This document shows positions 17,501 to 25,640 of a DNA stretch of 64,000 bases, piece after piece. Position 1 is the stretch's first letter, and every line of letters starts with the position of its first letter. The DNA comes from JAWKMZ01 sp041391965 (GTDB taxonomy: Bacteria; Bacteroidota; Bacteroidia; Flavobacteriales; Flavobacteriaceae). The position numbers were made by a program, and so were the translations under genes. The stretch lies in NCBI GenBank assembly GCA_041391965.1, contig JAWKMZ010000008.1, positions 1 to 64,000 of the forward strand, given 5' to 3'. Below the pieces are notes generated by a model. The model was not told the DNA's origin. It saw nothing but the letters and a program-made list of their open reading frames with translations, and made no database searches.

Positions 17501-17746
17501 GCGCGTTTACGACCAATTTTGATGACCTCGTTCGCCTTTATTCTCGGTTTGATGCCTTTGGTGTTAGCAAACGGTGTTGGTGCCGCTGGTAACCGTTCCA
17601 TTGGTACTGGAGCCGTTGGAGGTTTATTGATAGGAACTATTCTTGGTGTATTTGTCATTCCTATATTGTTCATCTTTTTCCAATGGTTACAAGAAAAAAT
17701 ATCAGCAGCACCACAACAAAAACTTAAAGAAGAAACCACATTATGA
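14600..17746 (+). CDS. RND efflux pump, AcrB/MexB type (HAE1 family)
   Basis: This 1048-residue inner-membrane proton/drug antiporter has the HAE1 length and pattern. The start 'MLKTFIERPVLSTVISIIIVILGVLGLSALPITQYPDIAPPTVSV' is typical. The proton-relay aspartates lie in 'LAIGIVVDDAIVVVEAVH' (D405, D406), and the partner lysine is in 'LLAKNAILIVEFALQRR' (K939). Two large periplasmic porter loops and twelve membrane helices are present. Proton-driven export of hydrophobic compounds (drugs, bile-like or host/algal metabolites) is the family function; the particular substrate cannot be read from the sequence. It follows the adaptor gene by 20 bases and overlaps the channel gene by 4 bases (ATGA), so the three are translated together. 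Confidence 0.95.
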   Translation: MLKTFIERPVLSTVISIIIVILGVLGLSALPITQYPDIAPPTVSVNASYPGANAETILESVIVPLEEQINGVEGMTYITSSASNTGSASITVFFDQDVDPDIAAVNVQNRVARANPLLPSEVLQTGVTTQKQQTSALMYMSFYSTNPDYDDTYIQNYLKINVIPELQRVNGVGDVNVFGAKDYAMRIWLKPEKLAAYGLIPTDITAALREQSLEAAAGSLGENNGEAFSYVIKYGGRLKTEEQYSNIIVKALGNGQFLRLNDVADIELGAQSYAGGGTTKGNPAVNLGIFQTKGSNARDIILEIEKRLDEVRNDLPKGIEIFVPYNTNNFLNASIKKVVSTLAEAFLLVFLVVFIFLQDFRSTLIPAIAVPVSIIGTFFFLNLFGYSINLLTLFALVLAIGIVVDDAIVVVEAVHAKIDEGEHNPKKATLDAMHEISGAIISITLVMAAVFIPVTFIKGPTGVFYEQFGITLIVAIIISAVNALTLSPALCALFLKGHDDKQNSKKKGFLGRFFNGFNKGFNATVKKYGKSVHFLYRNKWITGIIFILAVGGIFWSSSVLKTGFVPDEDRGIVFLNVELPAGSSIDRTHQVNAELYDKISKIPGVEGGSVIEGRSFLGGAGSNNGLGFIKLEDWNKRNADSLSIESITAKMFGVAAQFPEANILFFAPPSIPGFGSSAGVEVNLLDRSGGSFTDLDNVTQEFIGKLSKRPEIKYAQSSFNTKYPQYEIELNAPLAKELGVPISSIFSTLQGYIGSVFASDFSRFGKQYRVYVQALPEDRAKLSDLNKLYVRTGTGNMTPITTFVSLKRVYGPQSVTRFNLFNSTKLSAATNPGYSTGDAIKAVEEVSKTLPANYTTAYSGLTREEVNAGNQTTTIFLLSLVFVYFLLAAQYESYLIPFSVILSLPLGVFGAYFVTQMTGLQNNIYFQIALIMLLGLLAKNAILIVEFALQRRRKGESLIEAAINGAEARLRPILMTSFAFILGLMPLVLANGVGAAGNRSIGTGAVGGLLIGTILGVFVIPILFIFFQWLQEKISAAPQQKLKEETTL

Positions 17747-19170
17747 TAGCAATACTTAAAAATCGTTTGTTCAAATATTCTGTAGTGCTGGTAGTTTCGG
17801 CATTTACGCTTCAGAGTTGTTTTGTAGCGAAAGATTATAAGCGACCACAAATAGAAGAAACTCAAAATCTATATAGAACGGATGCTCTGCCAACCGATAG
17901 TTTATCGATGGCAGATGTGTCATGGAAAACCATGTTTACAGACCCTTATTTGACACAATATATAGAAGAAGGTCTTCAAAATAATATTGATGTCAGAATT
18001 GCTATTCAACAAGTATTAGCAGCCGAAGCATATGTAAAACAAGGAAAAACGGGCTATTTACCAAGCATTAGTGCTAAGGCATCAGCAACACGTTCTTATT
18101 TGTCTGGAAATGGACAACAAGGCGCTATACTAAACAACCTTGGAACCGACCATGTCGATCAATTTGAACTTTCTGGAGCCTTATCTTGGGAAGCAGACAT
18201 TTGGGGAAAAATAAGAAGCAACAAACGCGCTTATGAAGCTGGCTATTTACAATCGATGGCAGTACATCAAGCTGTAAAATCACGATTGGTGGCTGATATT
18301 GCCTCAACCTATTACCAATTATTGTCTTTAGATGCTCAATTGAAAATTACCAAACGAAGCGTCAGCGTAAGAGACAGTAGTGTAAGTACCATTCAAGCTT
18401 TAAAAGATGCAGGACAGGTAACTCAAGTAGCTGTAGACCAAAATATTGCACAGTACAACAATGCCAGAGCCTTACAAGTGGATTTGGAAACTGCAATTTT
18501 CAGAACAGAAAACACCTTGAGCATTTTGTTGGGAAAACAACCACAAGACTACCAAAGAAGCGTATTGGATGACCAACAATTACAGTCTGATTTAAAATTG
18601 GGAGTACCATCAACCTTGTTGAGCAATCGACCTGATGTGATGGCTGCAGAATACAATTTGGTAAGAGCTTTTGAATTGACCAATGTAGCGCGAAGTAATT
18701 TTTATCCATCGTTGACTTTGACAGCAACTGGAGGTTTCCAAAGTTTGCAATTAAACCAATTACTGAATACCAATTCATTATTTGCCAACCTTGTAGGTGG
18801 TTTAACACAACCTATTTTCAACCAACGAAAACTAAGAACTCAAAAAGAAGTTGCTGTTGCACAGCAAGAACAAGCACTGTTAGAATTTAAACGCTCGTTA
18901 TTGGTAGCCGGAAATGAGGTGTCCAATGCTTTGTTTTCATATCATCAGGAAACCGAAAAAATTGAATACCGAGAGCTTGAAGTGGAAGCTTTGCGTAGTG
19001 CCGAAAGAAACTCTAACGAGCTCTTGAAAAATGGATATGCCAATTATTTGGATTTATTAACGGCCAGACAAAGTGCTTTAAATGCTGAGTTGAACGTCAT
19101 TGATAGCAAATTGCAGCAATTATTATCGATTGTTGATTTGTACGAGGCACTTGGTGGTGGTTGGAAATAA
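17743..19170 (+). CDS. Outer-membrane efflux channel lipoprotein, NodT/OprM type
   Basis: The 475-residue product is the TolC-like exit duct of the tripartite pump. It has a lipoprotein signal (VVSAFTLQSCFVAKDYKRP; cysteine at about residue 26) and the NodT-family opening 'DYKRPQIEETQNLYR'. Two outer-membrane-efflux repeats follow, each with long helices ('LQNNIDVRIAIQQVLAAEAYVKQGKTGYLPSISAKASA' and 'LVRAFELTNVARSNFYPSLTLTATGGFQ'). 'LSNRPDVMAAEYNLVRA' is a characteristic NodT motif. The start codon overlaps the pump stop by 4 bases. It ends the operon 48 bases before the VOC gene. Length is normal for the family. Confidence 0.93.
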   Translation: MIAILKNRLFKYSVVLVVSAFTLQSCFVAKDYKRPQIEETQNLYRTDALPTDSLSMADVSWKTMFTDPYLTQYIEEGLQNNIDVRIAIQQVLAAEAYVKQGKTGYLPSISAKASATRSYLSGNGQQGAILNNLGTDHVDQFELSGALSWEADIWGKIRSNKRAYEAGYLQSMAVHQAVKSRLVADIASTYYQLLSLDAQLKITKRSVSVRDSSVSTIQALKDAGQVTQVAVDQNIAQYNNARALQVDLETAIFRTENTLSILLGKQPQDYQRSVLDDQQLQSDLKLGVPSTLLSNRPDVMAAEYNLVRAFELTNVARSNFYPSLTLTATGGFQSLQLNQLLNTNSLFANLVGGLTQPIFNQRKLRTQKEVAVAQQEQALLEFKRSLLVAGNEVSNALFSYHQETEKIEYRELEVEALRSAERNSNELLKNGYANYLDLLTARQSALNAELNVIDSKLQQLLSIVDLYEALGGGWK

Positions 19171-19218
19171 GCCTTAATTATTTAACAGTATTTATCATTA
19201 AAGACCAGTTAGAAATCC

Positions 19219-19605
19219 GTGCAATTCAGTTTAGATACTATAATTCTTTACGTTCAAAATGTTGAAAAATTAAAATCTTTTTATATCAACATTTTTAAAC
19301 TTGAAGTTATTGAAGAATATGAATCACTTTGGGTGCTTTTAAATGCTGGAAATGCTAAAATTGGATTGCATCAAATTGGCAACCAATATATAGATAGGAG
19401 CAAAGGCACATTCAGATTTGATAGTAATTGTAAAATTGTTTTTGAAATTGATGAGAATATTGATAAAGTTAGACAGCAATTATTAAATCAAAAGGTGTTG
19501 ATGAGAGAGTTAAAAACTTTTGATAATTATGATTATTTACTTTGTGATGGTGAAGATCCAGAAGGTAATGTGTTTCAGTTAAAGCAAAAAAAACGTCCAA
19601 ATTAA
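19219..19605 (+). CDS. VOC (glyoxalase/bleomycin-resistance fold) family protein
   Basis: A GTG start gives a 128-residue single-domain protein of the vicinal oxygen chelate fold. It shows two beta-alpha-beta-beta-beta halves: 'LDTIILYVQNVEKLKSFYINIFKLEVIEEYESLWVLLNAGNAKIGLHQIG' and 'NCKIVFEIDENIDKVRQQLLNQKVLM...YLLCDGEDPEGNVFQLKQKK'. The 'DPEGNVFQL' end is the classic VOC metal-site strand, and a histidine occurs in 'IGLHQIG'. Members include glyoxalases, dioxygenases and antibiotic-sequestering proteins, so the reaction is unknown. It lies 48 bases downstream of the efflux channel gene and may extend that transcript; a drug-binding role would suit the neighbourhood but is a guess. A hairpin terminator overlaps its stop codon. 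Confidence 0.8.
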   Translation: MQFSLDTIILYVQNVEKLKSFYINIFKLEVIEEYESLWVLLNAGNAKIGLHQIGNQYIDRSKGTFRFDSNCKIVFEIDENIDKVRQQLLNQKVLMRELKTFDNYDYLLCDGEDPEGNVFQLKQKKRPN

Positions 19606-19621
19606 TTTTGGACGTTTTTTG
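19588..19621 (+). terminator. Terminator of the RND/VOC transcript
   Basis: AAACGTCCAAA and TTTTGGACGTTTTTT form a hairpin around a TTAA-type loop, with a T tract on the plus strand. It overlaps the VOC stop codon. The A run on the left side would also serve the convergent 46-residue gene. Confidence 0.8.
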
Positions 19622-19640
19622 TTTTTAAAAAAGATAAAGG

Positions 19641-19781
19641 CTATTTGCCCATAATTCTAAACATGCCAGTGCCACAGGTTGGACACTTACCTTTCATAGC
19701 TTTTCTGCCATTTTTCATGGTAGTTTCTGCTGCATCTTTCATTTCTTTTTTTGACTTACATTTTACACAATATGCTTCCAT
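19641..19781 (-). CDS. DUF5679 zinc-ribbon-like small protein (46 residues)
   Basis: The minus strand between 19781 (ATG) and 19641 (TAG) encodes 46 residues that read MEAYCVKCKSKKEMKDAAE and continue to the end GKCPTCGTGMFRIMGK. The two CxxC knuckles (CVKC at about residues 5-8, CPTC at about 33-36) and the 'TMKNGRKAMKGKCPTCGTGMFRI' line match DUF5679, a very small zinc-ribbon-like family found in many bacteria. It would be cytoplasmic and bind one zinc ion. Function is unknown. It faces the VOC gene tail to tail across the hairpin at 19588-19621. Confidence 0.88.
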   Translation of the reverse strand: MEAYCVKCKSKKEMKDAAETTMKNGRKAMKGKCPTCGTGMFRIMGK

Positions 19782-19857
19782 TTTTTATTTTTTAAGTTCA
19801 TTATCAATAAAAGTAAGTTTTATAAAATAAACTCACAATGTTTTGGGTGTTTTATTG

Positions 19858-21033
19858 TCATAATTTATAAGAACTGATAATTTGTTTTAGCTTTTGTTTT
19901 AAATCTTCACCTGTATCAAAAATCATTTGCTCATTACTTGGAAATATCACACGACGGTTATCTAAAAGTTTAAAATCGTCATAATCTAAAGCGCGTTTAT
20001 CACCTCTATACGTAGCAAAGATGTTTTCAAAAACAAATTCGCTGGTTATAGGAAAAGCCTTCAATGTTTGGTGTGTTTTTAAATTACTATACACTACATT
20101 GGCAATAATTTGTGTTGATTTGCTTTGGCTTATTTCATTAAAACGCGCTTTTGCAGTAATAATTTTATCAATTTTAATGTCGTTGCCTAAACTATCTTTC
20201 ATCACATTACCATTGCTATCCAATTGATATTTCCAACCATCTTTTACTTGTTTTTGTCTCAGCAGTTCACGTTCAGTCATACGCTCTGGCGAAATATTAA
20301 TGCGTTTTAGTTGCAGTTCCATGGCGTAATCATAAGCAATATTTGCATCCTTTGCAGCATGATACACCGTCCAAAATTGATCCAATCCATAAGTGTCAAA
20401 GTTGAGCAAATCATCTTCCAAACGTCTCGGAATTACTTGATTGGTTTGGTTTTCAATGGTTACAATCACATAATCAGTTCCTTTTTGGTAAGCTTCGTTC
20501 ATTAAGTTTCGCACATCTTTATAATTAGGATTTATCTTGTCTATATATTCTAATGTATTATACGTGTTTCGTATGATTTGCTTATCAAAACTTTGCAGAT
20601 TGCGTTTGCTTTTGATGTATAAATAGTCAGATAAATTAGCTTTTGATTGTGCAATATCCGAAGCATAATCATTCAACTTAAAATGGATGGTTTTACCATT
20701 TACTTGCAATGGCAAAAAAGGTTTTATAGCTTCTTGTCGAGCATCTAAATTGCTGTAAATGTCATAAATGCTTTGATAATTTTCTGGATTGCCATCGTTT
20801 TTAAGATGATTTATTGATGTTAAATCGCGCTCATTGGCTTTGTAATAAGCATCTCTTAAAAGAAGGATATAATCTTCTTTTCGTTTTTTGTCCTTGTTGG
20901 TTTCCAATTTTTTTAAAGCATTGGTTATGGCTTGGTTATAATTACCAGAGTGCAATGCTTTTTCAATTTGTTTCCTTCCATTACAGGATAACAACAATGA
21001 AAGGAGTACTGTTAAGCGTAGTAATTGTTTCAT
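19858..21033 (-). CDS. Lipoprotein with TPR-like helical N-terminus, function unknown
   Basis: The 391-residue product has a lipoprotein signal (MKQLLRLTVLLSLLLSCNGRK, cysteine at residue 17). The N-terminal 150 residues contain helix-turn-helix pairs resembling tetratricopeptide repeats ('KALHSGNYNQAITNALKKLETNKDKKRKEDYILLLRDAYYKANERD'). The middle has a beta-rich segment ('YVIVTIENQTNQVIPRRLEDDLLNF') and a C-terminal part with charged strands ('ITAKARFNEISQSKSTQIIANVVYSNLKT'). I do not recognise a named family. Similar lipoproteins are widespread and unassigned in the Flavobacteriaceae. It starts 109 bases downstream of the fahA stop on the same strand, but a terminator separates the two. 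Confidence 0.7.
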   Translation of the reverse strand: MKQLLRLTVLLSLLLSCNGRKQIEKALHSGNYNQAITNALKKLETNKDKKRKEDYILLLRDAYYKANERDLTSINHLKNDGNPENYQSIYDIYSNLDARQEAIKPFLPLQVNGKTIHFKLNDYASDIAQSKANLSDYLYIKSKRNLQSFDKQIIRNTYNTLEYIDKINPNYKDVRNLMNEAYQKGTDYVIVTIENQTNQVIPRRLEDDLLNFDTYGLDQFWTVYHAAKDANIAYDYAMELQLKRINISPERMTERELLRQKQVKDGWKYQLDSNGNVMKDSLGNDIKIDKIITAKARFNEISQSKSTQIIANVVYSNLKTHQTLKAFPITSEFVFENIFATYRGDKRALDYDDFKLLDNRRVIFPSNEQMIFDTGEDLKQKLKQIISSYKL

Positions 21034-21087
21034 AAGACTGTAATTTAGGGGTTGTGTAAGGTGGTTTTCAATTTTGATGCCAAATTA

Positions 21088-21128
21088 AAACAGCCTTCAA
21101 ATTTTATATTTTTGAAGGCTGTTTTTTT
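21088..21128 (-). terminator. Terminator downstream of fahA
   Basis: AAAACAGCCTTCAAA (21088-21102) pairs with TTTTGAAGGCTGTTTT (from 21111) around an 8-base loop. The A run on the left arm gives the minus-strand transcript a U tract just after the fahA stop; the T tract on the right would stop plus-strand readers as well. Confidence 0.8.
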
Positions 21129-21141
21129 ATAATTGAATAAT

Positions 21142-22434
21142 TTATTTCTTTTTCTTCGGATTATAAACAGGAAGTAATTGTGTTGAAACTTCGCCAAATC
21201 CAATACGAGTTCCATCTTTTTCGCAATGACCACGCATGATAACGGTATCATTATCATTAATAAATTTACGTTCAGAACCATCTTTGAGTTTGATAGGTTT
21301 TTCACCTCTCCAAGTCAATTCTAACATCGACCCATACGAATCTGGAGTTGGACCTGAAATAGTACCACTTCCCATCATATCGCCAGAATTTACAGGACAT
21401 CCATTAATGGTATGATGTGCTAACTGTTGAGACATATTCCAATACATATACTTAAAATTGGATTTACTCACAATAGATTCTTTAGCATTTTCTGGTCTGA
21501 TGGCAACTTCTAAGCTAATATCGTAGCTCTTTTTTCCTTTAGATTGCAAATAAGGCAATACAGGTTTTATTGGTTTTGGGCTATCAACTTTAAATGGTTC
21601 TAAGGCATCAAGCGTTACAATCCAAGGTGAAATTGAGGAAGCAAAGTTTTTGGCTAAGAAAGGGCCTAATGGCACGTATTCCCATTTCTGAATATCACGT
21701 GCAGACCAGTCGTTAAATAATACCAAACCAAAAATATATTCTTCTGCTTCATTAACAGGAATGGGCTCACCAAGGTCATTGGCATCAGTAGTAATAAAAG
21801 CCATTTCCAATTCAAAATCTACCAATTTAGAAGGTCCAAATACAGGTTCAGTGGCACCATTTGGAAGTGTTTGCCCTTGTGGTCTGTGTACAGGAATACC
21901 TGAAGGAATAATGGAAGAACTGCGTCCATGATACCCAACAGGAATATGTAACCAATTGGGTAGCAAAGCATTGTCAGGGTCTCTAAACATGGTGCCTACA
22001 TTGGTAGCATGTTCTAAACTTGAGTAAAAGTCAGTATAATCACCAATTTGAACAGGTAATTGCATTTCAATCTCATCCAATCTAAAGCATACAATTTCTT
22101 TATGTTTGGTGTTGTTTTTTAGAGTGGTGTTGGTACTGTCAAAAATATGAGCAATTCTGTCGCGAACGGCTCTCCAGGTTTTGCGTCCATCAGCAATAAA
22201 ATCGTTTAGAGTATCTTGTAAAAAAATATCGTCAGTTAATGGAATGCCATCAAAATAACCTAATTGGTGTAAGGCTCCTAAATCAATGGCAGTATCACCA
22301 ATTCTGGTGCCAATGGTAATAATGTCATCACGTGTTAAAAAAACACCGAAGGGAATATTTTGTATTGGGAAATCTGAATTCTTTCCAACGTGTAACCACG
22401 AAGTTCTGTCAGGATTATTTGCTGCTAAAGGCAT
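21142..22434 (-). CDS. fahA: Fumarylacetoacetase
   Basis: This enzyme hydrolyses fumarylacetoacetate to fumarate and acetoacetate, the last step of tyrosine breakdown. The ATG at 22434 gives MPLAANNPDRTSWLHV, the usual beginning, and 430 residues; an upstream TTG in the frame is part of the -7 box at 22471-22478. Conserved elements are the N-terminal SH3-like domain ('FPIQNIPFGVFLTRDDIITIGTRIGDTAIDLGAL'), 'DYTDFYSSLEHATNVGTMFR' with the metal and catalytic residues, 'HIPVGYHGRSSSIIPSG', 'DFELEMAFI', 'LFNDWSARDIQKWEYVPLGPFLAKNFASSISPW' and 'NSGDMMGSGTISGP'. It stands divergent from glyA. Other tyrosine-pathway genes are not in the window. Confidence 0.95.
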   Translation of the reverse strand: MPLAANNPDRTSWLHVGKNSDFPIQNIPFGVFLTRDDIITIGTRIGDTAIDLGALHQLGYFDGIPLTDDIFLQDTLNDFIADGRKTWRAVRDRIAHIFDSTNTTLKNNTKHKEIVCFRLDEIEMQLPVQIGDYTDFYSSLEHATNVGTMFRDPDNALLPNWLHIPVGYHGRSSSIIPSGIPVHRPQGQTLPNGATEPVFGPSKLVDFELEMAFITTDANDLGEPIPVNEAEEYIFGLVLFNDWSARDIQKWEYVPLGPFLAKNFASSISPWIVTLDALEPFKVDSPKPIKPVLPYLQSKGKKSYDISLEVAIRPENAKESIVSKSNFKYMYWNMSQQLAHHTINGCPVNSGDMMGSGTISGPTPDSYGSMLELTWRGEKPIKLKDGSERKFINDNDTVIMRGHCEKDGTRIGFGEVSTQLLPVYNPKKKK

Positions 22435-22470
22435 AATGTTGCTATTAATGGTTGTTACTATAATTCTTTT

Positions 22471-22478
22471 CAAACCTA
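22471..22478 (-). promoter_or_regulatory. -7 box of fahA
   Basis: CAAACCTA on the plus strand reads TAGGTTTG on the minus strand, an exact TAnnTTTG. It lies 37 bases upstream of the fahA ATG and explains why the frame seems to start at a TTG: that TTG is the end of the box. No clear TTG element is seen upstream. Confidence 0.5.
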
Positions 22479-22575
22479 CACAAAATTTTTATTCTGATTG
22501 AATAAAATGATTAAAAAATAGGTTCGTTTTGATAATTTCATAAAATTGTAAACTATCAGAGTAAATATATGTTTT

Positions 22576-22609
22576 TTGGTGTATTTAACTAATGTATTTA
22601 TTATTTTTG
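22576..22609 (+). promoter_or_regulatory. Promoter of glyA
   Basis: TTG at 22576-22578 and TATTTTTG at 22602-22609 are separated by 23 bases, which fits the Bacteroidota -33/-7 pattern. The -7 box ends 26 bases before the glyA start codon. Confidence 0.55.
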
Positions 22610-22635
22610 AGAAATTTTTAACGTAATACATAGAT

Positions 22636-23907
22636 ATGCAACCCGACAACCAAATTTTTGAATTAATTGAGGCCGAAAAAGAACGACAACTTAATGGATT
22701 AGAGCTTATTGCCTCTGAAAACTTTGTAAGTAACCAAGTGATGGAAGCAGCAGGTTCTGTGTTGACCAATAAATACGCTGAAGGCTATCCTGGAAAACGT
22801 TATTATGGTGGTTGCGAAGTAGTGGATGAAGTAGAACAAATTGCTATTGATAGAGCCAAAACCTTATTTGGTGCTACTTATGTAAACGTACAGCCACACT
22901 CTGGAAGTCAAGCTAACACAGCAGTGTATTCTATGTGTTTAAAGCCTGGAGACAAAATTTTAGGTTTTGATTTGTCTCATGGAGGACATTTAACTCATGG
23001 TTCTCCAGTAAATTTTTCAGGAAAACTGTATCAACCGTCATTTTATGGGGTTGATAAAGCTACAGGTTTGATTGATTACAATAAATTGGCCGATACTGCA
23101 AAAAAAGAACAACCAAAATTAATTATTGCAGGAGCTTCAGCATATTCTCGTGATATGGATTTTAAAGCCTTCCGAGAAGTTGCAGATAGTGTTGGTGCTA
23201 TTTTAATGGCAGATATATCACATCCTGCTGGATTAATTTCCAAAGGAATTTTGAACGATCCTATTCCACATTGCCATATTGTAACCACCACCACTCATAA
23301 AACTTTGCGTGGTCCAAGAGGTGGTATGATTATGATGAGTGAAGATTTTGAAAATCCTTACGGTTTAAGAACTCCAAAAGGCGAGCTAAAAATGATGTCT
23401 TCTCTTTTAGATTCTGGTGTGTTTCCTGGCAATCAAGGTGGACCATTAGAGCATATTATTGCTGCAAAAGCAGTTGCTTTTGGCGAAGCTTTAACAGATG
23501 AGTTTTTGCATTACATGCTTCAAGTTAAAAATAATGCCGCAGCTATGGCTAAAGCATTTGTGAGTAGAGGTTATCATATTATTTCTGATGGAACTGATAA
23601 CCACATGATGTTGATTGACCTTAGAAATAAAAATATTACAGGCAAAGATGCTGAAAAAGCATTGGTAAAAGCAGATATTACTGTTAATAAAAATATGGTT
23701 CCTTTTGATGATAAATCACCTTTTGTAACTTCCGGAATTAGAATAGGAACACCAGCCATTACCACAAGAGGTCTTAAAGAAAGTGATATGGAAAGTATTG
23801 TAGCACTGATTGATGAAGTTATTGTTAACTTTGATAATGAAACTAAATTAGAGGCTATTGCAGATAAAGTAAATAACATGATGCAGCATAGGCCTTTGTT
23901 TTCTTAA
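22636..23907 (+). CDS. glyA: Serine hydroxymethyltransferase
   Basis: GlyA converts serine and tetrahydrofolate to glycine and methylenetetrahydrofolate, the main one-carbon source, using pyridoxal phosphate. The 423-residue product carries the family signature lines: 'LNGLELIASENFVSNQVMEAAGSVLTNKYAEGYPGKRYYGGCEVVDEVE', 'NVQPHSGSQANTAVY' and 'GHLTHGSPVNFSG'. 'HIVTTTTHKTLRGPRGGMI' holds the PLP-binding lysine at about residue 222, and the C-terminal half contains 'SGIRIGTPAITTRGLKESDM'. Length is normal and the start MQPDNQIFELIEAEK suits the family. It is divergent from fahA and followed 11 bases later by the secreted VCBS protein, which looks functionally unrelated. Confidence 0.97.
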   Translation: MQPDNQIFELIEAEKERQLNGLELIASENFVSNQVMEAAGSVLTNKYAEGYPGKRYYGGCEVVDEVEQIAIDRAKTLFGATYVNVQPHSGSQANTAVYSMCLKPGDKILGFDLSHGGHLTHGSPVNFSGKLYQPSFYGVDKATGLIDYNKLADTAKKEQPKLIIAGASAYSRDMDFKAFREVADSVGAILMADISHPAGLISKGILNDPIPHCHIVTTTTHKTLRGPRGGMIMMSEDFENPYGLRTPKGELKMMSSLLDSGVFPGNQGGPLEHIIAAKAVAFGEALTDEFLHYMLQVKNNAAAMAKAFVSRGYHIISDGTDNHMMLIDLRNKNITGKDAEKALVKADITVNKNMVPFDDKSPFVTSGIRIGTPAITTRGLKESDMESIVALIDEVIVNFDNETKLEAIADKVNNMMQHRPLFS

Positions 23908-23918
23908 ATTTTACAAGA

Positions 23919-25640
23919 ATGAATTTGAAATGTAATATCCTAATAACCATAGCAATATGTTTTGTCTTTCAACCGCTATTTTCTCAAGTTTTTTTTGAAA
24001 ACAAGGCATTTCAATTAGGTATCAATGTTACAGGTAATTCAAGTTCTGTTTTAGGCGGTATCAGTTTTTATGATTATGACCAAGATGGTTGGGATGATAT
24101 TACTCTGGCATCTAAAAGTAATTTTCCTGTAAGATTTTTTAAAAACAATTCTGGCACTTTTATCGAGCAAACATTTAACATGACCATTACAGGTCATTCA
24201 AAGCAAGTACTTTGGGTAGATTATGATAATGATGGCGATAACGATTTGTTTGTAACCAGAGTTGATGCTGCAAATAAACTATATCAAAACGATGGAAATT
24301 TTGTGTTTACTGATGTTACTTCAGCCGCAGGTTTTCCATTATTAACCGTTTTAAAAACCTATGGTGCCGCTTTTGGTGATTATGATAATGATGGTTATTT
24401 AGATGTGTTTTTGAGCAATAAAGATGATGACCTACTTATTCCAAACCAATTATATCATAACAATGGCGACGGAACTTTTACAGATGTAACAGTAGCTGCT
24501 GGAATAAGCCCTGTTGGACATTTATCATTTTGTGCTGTCTTTTTTGATTATGACAAGGATGGTTTTCAAGATATTTATATCTCGAATGACCGTTTTGTAA
24601 ATACCAATATTTTGTATCACAATAATGGTGATGGAACTTTTACTGACACAAGTATCGCTTCAGGAACCAATATTGCTGCCAATGCGATGTCAACTACCAT
24701 CGATGATTTTAATGACGATGGTTGGTTAGATATTTATATCACAAATACTTCGGAAGGCAACTATTTACTCAAAAATAATGGTAACGGAACATTTACCGAC
24801 GTTGCACTAACCTCAGGAACCAGTTTTAATAGTATGGGTTGGGGAGCTAACTTTTTTGATGCTGATAATGATGCTGATATGGACTTGTATGTAAGTAGCA
24901 TGGTCGAAAATCCTAATATAGGGCTTTTGACGACTGCGTTTTATGAATGCCAAACAAATTATAATTATGTGATTCCTTCTGATGCTGGATTTGTTAATGA
25001 TACCTTTGCAAGTTTTTCTAATGCTATTGGTGATGTGGATAATGATGGTTACACCGATTTTTTTGTATGTAATAGAGCTCCAGCCAACCATTCTCTTTGG
25101 AAAAATGCTGGAGGCACCAATAATTGGTTAAAAATAAATTTAGAAGGTACTATTAGCAACAAAAATGGTATAGGTTCATGGATTGAGGTTTATGCCAATA
25201 ATAAAACCATGTATCGATATACACTATGTGGCGAAGCCTTTTTGGGTCAGAATTCTGCAACTGAAATCTTTGGAGTTAATACAGCTACAACCATAGATTA
25301 TATTAAAGTGAAATGGTTAAGTGGCATTGAAGATATTTTGACAGATGTAGCACCTAACCAAACTTTAACAGTTGTAGAAGGTAGCACTTTATCAAATTCC
25401 AATTTTGAAAATACTCAAATTAAGATTTATCCAAATCCTACAAATGGACAAGTGTATTTTTCAGGTTTTGATTCTGATTTCACTGTGGATATTTTTGATT
25501 TTATGGGAAGAAGAATGACTTCAAAAATTATAAATCAATCCACAAATAGTATTGATATAAGCAGCAATACTAAAGGCGTTTACTTACTTTTAATAAAAAC
25601 AGAAGAGGCAACCATCACTAAAAAAATGGTGTTGTATTAA
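23919..25640 (+). CDS. Secreted VCBS/FG-GAP repeat protein with UnbV domain and T9SS tail
   Basis: This 573-residue protein has a signal peptide ending in 'QPLFSQ'. It then carries a row of FG-GAP/VCBS-type blades with calcium-loop motifs ('DYDQDGWDD', 'DYDNDGDND', 'DYDNDGYLD', 'DYDKDGFQD', 'DFNDDGWLD', 'DADNDADMD', 'DVDNDGYTD'), which suggest a beta-propeller. An ASPIC/UnbV domain follows at about residues 400-480 ('NNWLKINLEGTISNKNGIGSWIEVYA' and 'IDYIKVKWLSGIEDI'). A type IX secretion sorting domain closes it ('IKIYPNPTNGQVYFSGF' to 'GVYLLLIKTEEATITKKMVLY'). It should be exported across the outer membrane and surface-anchored or released, probably for adhesion or polysaccharide contact. 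Its stop overlaps that of the convergent neighbour. Confidence 0.9.
   Translation: MNLKCNILITIAICFVFQPLFSQVFFENKAFQLGINVTGNSSSVLGGISFYDYDQDGWDDITLASKSNFPVRFFKNNSGTFIEQTFNMTITGHSKQVLWVDYDNDGDNDLFVTRVDAANKLYQNDGNFVFTDVTSAAGFPLLTVLKTYGAAFGDYDNDGYLDVFLSNKDDDLLIPNQLYHNNGDGTFTDVTVAAGISPVGHLSFCAVFFDYDKDGFQDIYISNDRFVNTNILYHNNGDGTFTDTSIASGTNIAANAMSTTIDDFNDDGWLDIYITNTSEGNYLLKNNGNGTFTDVALTSGTSFNSMGWGANFFDADNDADMDLYVSSMVENPNIGLLTTAFYECQTNYNYVIPSDAGFVNDTFASFSNAIGDVDNDGYTDFFVCNRAPANHSLWKNAGGTNNWLKINLEGTISNKNGIGSWIEVYANNKTMYRYTLCGEAFLGQNSATEIFGVNTATTIDYIKVKWLSGIEDILTDVAPNQTLTVVEGSTLSNSNFENTQIKIYPNPTNGQVYFSGFDSDFTVDIFDFMGRRMTSKIINQSTNSIDISSNTKGVYLLLIKTEEATITKKMVLY

Noticed and set aside
21045..21305. Minus-strand frame at the fahA end
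   Set aside because: It overlaps the fahA coding end and the terminator in another frame; codon pattern does not look coding.
22476..22769. Minus-strand frame overlapping the glyA start
   Set aside because: It covers the glyA promoter and N-terminus and is composed of unusual residues; glyA is certain.
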